23,646 nucleotides of DNA from Mikrocytos mackini (Eukaryota > Endomyxa > Ascetosporea > Mikrocytida > Mikrocytiidae). Under the pieces are notes generated by a model. It did no database searches and was not told the origin of the DNA. It saw only the letters and a list, made by a program, of their open reading frames with translations. Shown one piece after another: positions 17,818 through 23,646 of the stretch; position 1 is the first letter of the stretch, and every line of letters begins with the position of its first letter. The translations under genes and the position numbers were made by a program. The stretch is from the NCBI GenBank assembly GCA_030180075.1, contig JASNJN010000188.1, positions 1-23,646 of the forward strand. Direction: 5' to 3'.

Positions 17818-18507
17818 GTACCCCTCCAAAATAGAATAACTATGCTAATCATATGTACAGATTTCACACTGAATAACCTTACCAGAAACCCAATTAGCCC
17901 GATTTTGTGTTAAATACAAATACTTCATACTTGTTCAAGCACTAAACACAAAAGATACTCTACATAATCTTCAATAAGCGTATGTGTTTCGCAACAAGAT
18001 AAAACATTTATAAACTTACTTATTGGAGATAATACGCCGATATTCAATCAATATTTTCCCAGCTTCTTGAACAAACAAGAAATTATACATAAACCGACTT
18101 ATTTTAATATCAAAACCTATTCCTAGATGCAAAGAAACAAACACTTCTTCAAAGCTGGGTTCAAATCGAACAGTATAACACAGAATTAGTATAAAAGGTT
18201 AGATGTATTTTGAAATGAAGTAGAAAGATCAACGAATATTGTTATTGAATTAGAGTTTGACAGTTAGGGCTGGGGTTTTGTGATGTTCACAAAATGTTGG
18301 ACATAGGTCTACTAAAATTCCGAATCGAATTGATTAAAAAATAAAACAAAAAGGAAAACCAATGGCAATTTTTTAGAAAGTTTATTATATAATATCATTC
18401 GAGAATATTGTACATTTCAAAATTTATTAACAAGTTTTTATAGTCAATACTGACTTTAATGGATAATGTAAGTTTTGTATAAGAGCCATTTATAAACCTC
18501 GGTTATT
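17818..18507. other. MULE interior, non-coding
   Basis: About 690 bases inside the MULE with no supported ORF and moderate AT-richness. It probably includes original element sequence downstream of the transposase. Nothing else is recognised. Confidence 0.4.
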
Positions 18508-18857
18508 TTTTTTTAAACAGCATACAGGCATAATTAATTAGATCTGTGCTCTGTTACTTCCAACCGTGTTGGTGGTTCCTGTTCCCTTTCTGCGGAGAAA
18601 GGACCCCTCCTACTTCCTTTTCCCTTTTCTTTTCTCTTTCTTTCAATAAGGACTTACGCCACCTAATAATTTTGTCAAAGACAATGTTAGTTGCCTCCTA
18701 AACCGGAGGTGGCCTCACCTCAGAAGGATCGGCTCTTTAAGGGTGTGTATGGGCAAGTAGCCCTGCACCAGTCTTTAAGTGTACGTGACACTAAGGTTGG
18801 CTGCCTGAACGCTCTCTCTCTTTGGGTCCTTTCTCCTTGTATAAACCTTCGGTTATT
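18491..18857. repeat. Direct repeat pair flanking a GC-richer insert
   Basis: TATAAACCTCGGTTATT at 18491-18507 and TATAAACCTTCGGTTATT at 18840-18857 differ by one extra T. They bracket a segment of clearly different composition, as a target-site duplication would. Confidence 0.6.
18508..18839 (-). mobile_element. Candidate retroposed insert (5'-truncated LINE or SINE-like)
   Basis: About 330 bases are richer in G+C than the surrounding MULE and are bracketed by an imperfect 17-18 bp direct repeat. A run of T lies right after the left repeat (18505-18514), which on the minus strand would be a poly-A end. This fits target-primed insertion in minus orientation. It has no ORF of note; the plus-strand ORF 18691-18909 shows no protein pattern. 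Other readings are solo repeats or old MULE interior. Confidence 0.4.
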
Positions 18858-18989
18858 TATTATATTAATTATTCGTCTATCATCTATTTCTTTTTTAAAA
18901 TTCCAATAATGTTTTTAGTGGCGCCTTTTCTCTTTCCTTTGGATTTTAATGGAACAATATTAACCGAATCTAGTATAGTGTTATTAATA

Positions 18990-19641
18990 CAGTGAACACT
19001 CGATACAACAAAGTTTTGTAAAATTCAAGATTTTTGTTTGTTATACGCGAAAATTTGTTATATGAGGAGTAGTTCTAGGTAGAATTTTTCAATACGTGGC
19101 GTGGTACAAATTCATATCATACTTTAAATGTGTTTTTCATCTCTATTAACATTTATTAAAACATAATTAATTTTTTGAAAAGTGAAAAAAGCTTTTTAAG
19201 CCACTCAATATGATATTTCTTTGATAATTTCAAAATTTATTTCGCCAAAAAAGTACTTTTTCAAAAATAATTTGTTAATGGACTTCGAAATTTCTTTAAA
19301 ATGCCATATTATATCTTATAAACCATACCAAATAAAACAAACCATTTACTATCAAAAATTTTCAGTAAATTTCACATATTTGGAAAAAATTCTGTGTTGT
19401 TTGTTAGATTTAAATTCCGATAGTAAATTTTTAAAAGATTACATTTTCATAAATTTTCATAACATTAAATTTAATTATTCTAATACAAAAACATAATTTC
19501 TACAAAAAATTTCGGAAAATATTATTATTGACGAAAATTTTTTTCGAACAATTTGGTAGGGAATTGGCGAAAATTTTCAAATTTTTGATTTTACTACGCG
19601 AATTTGTTGTAGCTTTTGTTTGTTATAGAGAGGTTTGACTG
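18990..19641. mobile_element. Non-autonomous pogo/Tigger-like (Tc1/mariner) element, 652 bp
   Basis: The left end reads CAGTGAACACTCGATACAAC and the right end, reversed, CAGTCAAACCTCTCTATAAC. Such CAGT...AACCTC..TATAAC ends are typical of pogo/Tigger elements. A TA dinucleotide flanks both ends (18988-18989 and 19642-19643), as expected for this superfamily. The interior is AT-rich with no transposase, so it is a MITE-like copy. It inserted into the 3' end of the MULE transposase gene. Confidence 0.7.
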
Positions 19642-21541
19642 TATTATGTTTTTCAAGTGCTTGTTTATAATCTGTTGATTCAGAAAGGTTCTGTTGGGTC
19701 TTTGACAATGATTCCACTTTAGTAGTTCCGGGGTTTTCTGGTTTAAATGCTGTATACTGTGTTTTGTATATGTTAAGTGGTATCATAGTTTTACGTGTTT
19801 GTAATCTACTTTTTGCATAAATATTGTCCTTTGGTGAGTGGTCTGTGTACAAGTTATCATTTGAATTGTAAGTTAAGTCATCTTTAGCACTCATTATAGT
19901 CTGTATGGAATTAGTCATTACATTGTTCTTGATATCTTTGATGGTTTCATTACCTATTTTTAAGTTACTTTCATTAAGATTGACAGATTCTAATTTATCG
20001 GTTGCTGTTACACACAAAGAGTCGATAATATCTTCCAACTGCTTCATATTGCTTCTTTTAACGCTTTCAAAAATAGTTTCATATAATCTAGCGAGCTTTT
20101 GGTGTAAAATTTGTCCTCTATTAGAAATTACACTGTTTATATTTTCTGTTATTGATTTTAGTCCCTTGTATATTTCGTTTCTTGTTTTAGAGCGTGGTTT
20201 TTTAATAATGGTAACAGAAACTGGTGGTAGTATTACATTTTCTTGTTTCTTTTCCGCATTGTATTTGAATAAATGATGGTTGATCCTTATAAATTCCATC
20301 ATATAAGCACGCGTATTATAGAGATGAAATAAAGACTCAAGTTTCCTATAATCATTTTTCAACATTATATGTTGACATGGAACTCCTGTCCGATTGAGAA
20401 AACCACAAGAGCAATAAGATGCGGTTGTCATATACTTTCCCGAGGTCGTATTGGTATAAACAATTCTTGACTTTTTATATTGTTCTAGAGCAGTTGAATA
20501 AGCGTAAGGAGTAATGTGGTCCCAAAGATAGCTAATTTCATTATAATCAATACTTTGGACTCTATAGAAATCGCGTATGTACTTCTGGGATATTAAGTTT
20601 AAATCGTAAGTATGAAACTTTAGCAATTCGGATAAGGCTATTTCTAATGTAGTTTTTAACCTACATATCTTCTTCACTTTCCCAAAATAACGCTCAACCC
20701 TATTAGTTGTGGACGTGTTATGTAAAAACTCTTGCGGTTCGATAAAAAGATTCCATTGTTCATATATCGGAAGCCAATTAGTAGACAAATAGAGTTTAAC
20801 TTTTGCGTTCTTTATTTTGTTGTAGTTTGACATTAGTTCGTGCATTGTTTCAGCATACACCATTTTCTGTATATTTTTGAGAATAGTCGACTTTTCCTTT
20901 GAAGATATATTGAATTTTTCAATCTTAATTTCGCGCCCTAGTGCACGCAACACATGAAACCTACATAACTTAAGCTTGATGCGGTTAAATACATCCTTAA
21001 CCGCGCTGCGTTCAGACAAATCTTTGTCTGTGAAAATAACTTTTAAATGTGAAGTCTGCTTATTGTTTCGTTTTAATATACTCAGAGCTTCGGTTAGTAG
21101 TTGCTTGGATTCTGTTTGTAATAAAAACCATGCGATAGGAAGAGCATTGCCATTTCCGTCTATAGTTATCAATGCGAAAAATGAAAACCCTTGGTTGGTA
21201 ATATTAAATGTGGAGTCCATAAGAGCTATTTTGTAATAATGGTTTAGAGCATTCTTCATGAGTAGATCCTGAAATACAATGCCATTGAGTATAGTTTTGT
21301 TATCAATGATATAGCTGACTTCTCCCGCTTTTTGTAATAAATGGCCTGCCTCTTTCAATGTCATTTTATTTTTTTTCCTTAGATGATTATGTATTTTTTT
21401 CGTACTTATACTGAACCCAAGCTTTGTGCTCAACTGAACCGTTAATGATGGAATTGATGCTTTAACTTCAATAGCATTGAAAATATATTCTGTTTGCTCT
21501 TCTGTAAATCGAAACCTGGAATTATAAATAACATCAGGCAT
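19577..21541 (-). CDS. MULE transposase, main part (DDE catalytic core and SWIM finger)
   Basis: This 654-codon frame encodes the catalytic core. The first Asp is in ALMDSTF (about 109) and the second in FTDKD (about 172 or 174). The MULE-typical CRFH is at 193-196 and the third acidic residue is in NRVERYFG (E283). A SWIM zinc finger follows, with C377, C379, C389 and H391. The long C-terminal tail (400-654) is of low conservation. The last residues after ...EKHN (TVKPLYNKQKL...) and the TGA stop are encoded by the right end of the inserted pogo/Tigger-like element, so the original C-terminus is lost. The ATG at 21541 is internal: sense continues upstream (FDFNHIHEA), and the N-terminal domain lies in another frame. 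Resemblance is to ZSWIM/Phantom-like MULE transposases. Confidence 0.85.
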   Translation of the reverse strand: MPDVIYNSRFRFTEEQTEYIFNAIEVKASIPSLTVQLSTKLGFSISTKKIHNHLRKKNKMTLKEAGHLLQKAGEVSYIIDNKTILNGIVFQDLLMKNALNHYYKIALMDSTFNITNQGFSFFALITIDGNGNALPIAWFLLQTESKQLLTEALSILKRNNKQTSHLKVIFTDKDLSERSAVKDVFNRIKLKLCRFHVLRALGREIKIEKFNISSKEKSTILKNIQKMVYAETMHELMSNYNKIKNAKVKLYLSTNWLPIYEQWNLFIEPQEFLHNTSTTNRVERYFGKVKKICRLKTTLEIALSELLKFHTYDLNLISQKYIRDFYRVQSIDYNEISYLWDHITPYAYSTALEQYKKSRIVYTNTTSGKYMTTASYCSCGFLNRTGVPCQHIMLKNDYRKLESLFHLYNTRAYMMEFIRINHHLFKYNAEKKQENVILPPVSVTIIKKPRSKTRNEIYKGLKSITENINSVISNRGQILHQKLARLYETIFESVKRSNMKQLEDIIDSLCVTATDKLESVNLNESNLKIGNETIKDIKNNVMTNSIQTIMSAKDDLTYNSNDNLYTDHSPKDNIYAKSRLQTRKTMIPLNIYKTQYTAFKPENPGTTKVESLSKTQQNLSESTDYKQALEKHNTVKPLYNKQKLQQIRVVKSKI

Positions 21542-21565
21542 AGCTTCATGAATATGGTTAAAGTC

Positions 21566-22038
21566 GAATTTATAAAATGAAATTTAATTTCGTTATTGGA
21601 AATAACCAAGTTTAGAAAGATTTTACACGGGCATCCTATTTTGAACGAACTTCCTTTTCTAAACTTTTGGGTTGAAATTCGAAGCTCTCCAAAGAAACAT
21701 TCAAACTCTATTCGTTCATAGACAAATTGTGCCGTTAAATCTTGTTGTTTTGAGTTATTTGCATGTGAAGTCTGTAGGAAATTTCTTATTTTGATAGGTA
21801 ACTTGGAAATTTGTAACTTAGTTGAACGTTTAATTATAAAATAGTGCCCTAGTTCTGCCCAATATGTAGACAAACATGATAATAAAGAGTTCAAATCTGT
21901 TACATGGCGAAAATATTCATGTTTTATGTTGGAATTGTACTGAATAATATTTGCTTCTTCAGAATTTTTGGGGTCTGTTTGATATTGAGAAAAATCGCCC
22001 AAATTTGCTTTTGGGGGTGCTACTTTAATGTATTTCAT
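21566..22038 (-). CDS. MULE transposase, N-terminal domain, separated by one frameshift
   Basis: Starting at ATG 22038 (MKYIKVAPPKANLGDF), about 155 residues precede a frame change near 21566-21580. They end with GCPCKIFLNLVI...EIKFHF. In the other frame the sequence goes on FDFNHIHEAMPDV. CPC and HIH together make a CxC...HxH zinc-binding pattern like the FAR1/FLYWCH/WRKY-GCM1-type N-terminal fingers of MULE transposases. Joined, the transposase would be about 820 residues. The annotated tail of this frame down to 21442 (MKLCLMLFIIPGF...) is out-of-frame sequence. The break is beside TTTT/AAA runs, so it may be a base-calling indel. Confidence 0.7.
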
Positions 22039-22079
22039 TGAAGAATATAGTTTGGAGTGATATGTAAATTGATTTAATA

Positions 22080-22405
22080 TGTAAGTTTCAAGAGCTATGT
22101 AGGTGTTGGAAATAACCTTCTTTAAAATTTTAAGTTTTGAAAATTGGAATTTATGGAGGATTCTTAAATAAACATCACAGCTACATGTTTAATCCCCATT
22201 ATTATCTAAACAAACCACTATATTGTCCTTATCTAAAACATTTCAAAAAAGTTAACTTAGTTCGAGCCAACAAGAGTTTTTTTGGTCTAATGCAAGATTT
22301 GACGTGAGAAAATGGATCAGGGATATATTAATAACTGAATAAACAATATATATCAATTATAGATAAAAATATGATATAGGAATTTTGGTACAAGGAGATT
22401 TAACG
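22080..22405 (-). repeat. MULE terminal inverted repeat, right
   Basis: Inverted copy of 17495-17817, about 325 bp. A handful of substitutions and a small length difference at the outer tip separate the two copies. The transposase start (22038) lies just inside. Confidence 0.9.
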
Positions 22406-22417
22406 TAGACTTAGCGT
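22406..22417. repeat. Target-site duplication, right copy
   Basis: TAGACTTAGCGT, identical to 17483-17494, directly follows the right TIR. Confidence 0.8.
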
Positions 22418-22467
22418 GACCCAAAATGATAGTTGTAGATTAAATATATGATGAATACCGGTGTTAA

Positions 22468-22731
22468 CTATGCATACTTTGATATAATTGGTTGTTTATA
22501 GAGGCGTATTCGCTGTGTTGCTTTGTAGATAAAGTAGGAATAATATACTTTGTCGAATTTTTTTGCTTTTTTATACGGCATTGTTATCGATTTAAACAAC
22601 GATATTCGTGTTTTATATGTGTTATTGTTCATTTTCGACCTGTTTTTGTAAAAAAATTTGTACGAAGGGGACCACAAGGGTTCGGCAAATTCCATGTTTT
22701 TTGGGTCGATTCCGTGATTTGCTCCGTCTTT
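22468..22731 (-). pseudogene. Coding fragment, unrecognised
   Basis: The minus strand is open from about 22731 and reads EIKDGANHGIDPKNMEFAEP, then LWSPSYKFFYKNRSKM, ending at 22468 (PIISKYA). An ATG lies at 22695. Composition (Lys, Asn, Tyr, few odd residues) is protein-like, while the overlapping plus-strand frame (open 22483-22920) has no early ATG and is very Phe-rich, as expected of an antisense shadow. The plus frame is longer, however, so the choice is not certain. No family is recognised. It may be a relic that lies beside the MULE insertion site. Confidence 0.35.
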
Positions 22732-22807
22732 TATTTCTTAGTGGTTAAATTCTTGAAAAGAAAATTTTCTAAAGAAAGTGAAAAAGTTGGTATTGTTTTG
22801 GTGAACA

Positions 22808-22850
22808 AAAAAATATTTTCAAAAATATTTTCAAAAATATTCTTTAAAAT
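22808..22850 (+). repeat. Short AT tandem repeat, about 12-13 bp unit
   Basis: AAAATATTTTC-type units repeat about three times, the last one diverged. It is non-coding or translates as NIF/ENIF repeats on the minus strand. Confidence 0.6.
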
Positions 22851-22969
22851 TTTCATGAGTAGCAAAAACACAAAAAACTTAACGTTGTTATGCAAAATGT
22901 TCAAAAATGACATATGTTGAAGATCTGAGTTTTCTATATAAAATAAGTTTCAAAGTCCTCACATGTGAG

Positions 22970-23285
22970 CAGGGTTGGTCGGTTGGTCGGTTTAAACCGG
23001 TAAAAACCGTTCCGATCAAAACGTTGAGGATGTTATGTTCGGATAAAACCCCTTATTTGGTAGGGAAAATTTCCAGAAAATTTTTGCTGCAAATTTATCA
23101 GGTTCTTGTTAAATTTTAAGTTTACATTTTGTGATTTAGATTTAGATGATTTTTTATTATTCAATAAGCATTTTGTTTCTTATTTTATGGCATTACGCTT
23201 CATTGTTTGATAGGATATTAAAATTGAAAATTTTTGTATATTTTTCAAAATCATGTTTTGTAATTTTTCGAACGGTTTAAACCAG
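22970..23285. mobile_element. Candidate hAT-like MITE, about 316 bp
   Basis: The left end begins CAGGGTTGGTCGGTTGG, which resembles hAT ends, and holds the palindrome CGGTTTAAACCG at 22988-22999. A second CGGTTTAAACC lies near the right limit (23273-23283). Flanks are similar: ACATGTGAG before and ACATGAG after. There is no ORF of note. The right end does not mirror the left beyond the palindromic core, so it may be truncated. The assignment is tentative. Confidence 0.35.
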
Positions 23286-23646
23286 ACATGAGAATAACCG
23301 ACCCGACCGCCCGAACCCGACCCGATCGGGTCGGGTTCGGGCGGAAGAAGGACCCAAAATCGCTAAANAGCCTACTTTCCAGACTGTTACAGAATTTCTA
23401 ACTTCTCCCTTTATTTTGTTGTCCTTTTTCATATTCATTATTGCGTAACCTATTCCGCCCACAATTATGATAGCGACTACAGCAATTACACCTAAAACGA
23501 TTTTGTTTTTATCGCCCTTGTCTGAACCAGATTCTTCTTTGTCTTCTACTTCCTTCTTTTCGTTGTCCGGTTTACTTTGATCTGTAGATTTATCCTTTTC
23601 TTCGCTGTCTTCATCCGTTTTTACATCTTCCCCATCTTCTTTGTTT
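23277..23646 (-). CDS. C-terminal part of a single-pass membrane protein, runs off right edge
   Basis: The minus-strand frame is open from the window edge. It begins with an acidic, Lys/Glu/Asp-rich linker of about 45 residues (EDGEDVKTDEDSEEKDKS...). A clear membrane helix follows (IVLGVIAVVAIIIVGGIGYAIM), then a basic tail (NMKKDNKIKGEVRNSV). The protein is thus membrane-anchored near its C-terminus, with the acidic stalk on the other side. The last about 25 codons read through one N (23368) and the 38-bp palindrome, and look nothing like the rest. The natural end may have been lost to an insertion there. The family is not recognised; it may be a surface protein. Confidence 0.55.
   Translation of the reverse strand, partial: NKEDGEDVKTDEDSEEKDKSTDQSKPDNEKKEVEDKEESGSDKGDKNKIVLGVIAVVAIIIVGGIGYAIMNMKKDNKIKGEVRNSVTVWKVGXLAILGPSSARTRPDRVGFGRSGRLFSCLV
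23307..23344. repeat. Perfect 38-bp GC-rich palindrome
   Basis: The sequence from CCGCCCGAACCCGACC through the centre CGATCG is exactly self-complementary over 38 bases with no loop. It is almost pure G+C with A/T only at fixed steps, in a strongly AT-rich region. It could form a cruciform or be a fused pair of element ends (CGGGTTCGGG-type tips). Confidence 0.95.
23368..23368. other. Single ambiguous base
   Basis: One N lies between the 38-bp palindrome and the membrane-protein frame. Local assembly may be uncertain because of the palindrome. Confidence 0.9.

Larger units (their letters stand above)
17495..22405 (-). mobile_element. Near-complete Mutator-like (MULE) DNA transposon, about 4.9 kb
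   Basis: The element is bounded by inverted repeats of about 320 bp (17495-17817 and 22080-22405) and an identical 12-bp duplication outside them. It carries a minus-strand DDE/SWIM transposase. The two long TIRs are highly similar, which suggests fairly recent insertion. The outermost bases differ slightly (CGGGTCTCC left; CGTTAAATCTCC right, read inward). The interior between TIR and transposase on the left side holds two later insertions (about 18508-18839 and 18990-19641). Because of these and one frameshift the copy is probably non-autonomous now. It inserted about 50 bp upstream of the type I membrane protein gene. Confidence 0.85.

Noticed and set aside
18160-18180. GGGTTCAAATC resembling a tRNA T-loop
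   Set aside because: The flanking bases do not pair as a T-stem and no acceptor or anticodon arm can be drawn.
18691-18909. 72-codon ORF in the GC-richer insert
   Set aside because: It crosses the right end of the insert and the repeat, so it is not a unit, and it has no protein pattern.
19221-19496. 91-codon ORF inside the pogo/Tigger-like element
   Set aside because: No transposase motif (no DDE/D pattern); low-complexity AT translation.
1-23646. CRISPR arrays or bacterial operons
   Set aside because: No regularly spaced repeats with unique spacers, no ribosome-binding pattern, and the proteins are eukaryotic.

Overview
The window is AT-rich eukaryotic DNA with intron-less genes on both strands, several very short intergenic gaps (43 bp between two divergent starts, about 60 bp between convergent ends) and many mobile-element remains. 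The gene style fits a transposon-rich microsporidian or a similarly reduced fungus-related parasite: a divergent PDI-like protein without catalytic cysteines, short membrane proteins of unknown family, a CAF-1 large subunit, and a truncated DNA polymerase epsilon. This placement is inference, and no species can be named. The standard genetic code fits the intact genes, with TGG for Trp and TAA or TGA as stops.

Layout. 1-915: C-terminal part of a Mutator-like (MULE) transposase, open upstream into an NN gap. 1118-5664: a block of broken genes. These are a short signal-peptide-like ORF, an N-terminal fragment of DNA polymerase epsilon (POL2) ending in the exonuclease domain, a divergently placed P2X-type ATP-gated channel homologue with an in-frame TGA where P2X proteins have a conserved Trp, and two unrecognised tandem genes with in-frame stops and frameshifts. 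5665-10448: mostly non-coding, with GC-elevated repeat-like segments, a 19-bp minisatellite, and coding fossils including a two-finger C2H2 ORF. 10449-17444: the best-preserved gene block. It holds a partial gene after an N gap, the CAF-1 p150/Cac1 homologue, a type II membrane protein split by a probable one-base frameshift, a thioredoxin-fold PDI-like secretory protein, and a type I membrane protein.

17495-22405: a nearly complete MULE of about 4.9 kb with terminal inverted repeats of about 320 bp, flanked by an identical 12-bp direct repeat. It encodes a DDE/SWIM transposase of about 820 residues interrupted by one frameshift. Two smaller insertions sit inside it: a segment of about 330 bp flanked by an imperfect 17-18 bp direct repeat, and a 652-bp pogo/Tigger-like (Tc1/mariner) element whose right end now encodes the last residues and stop codon of the MULE transposase. 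The MULE landed about 50 bp upstream of the type I membrane protein gene. 22418-23646: ambiguous ORFs, a candidate hAT-like MITE, a perfect 38-bp GC-rich palindrome, and the C-terminal part of a membrane-anchored protein running off the right edge.

The genes do not form a pathway. The main story is transposon nesting and gene decay beside a small intact gene cluster, and the P2X homologue is the most surprising gene. Several breaks lie at homopolymers, so some may be assembly errors.
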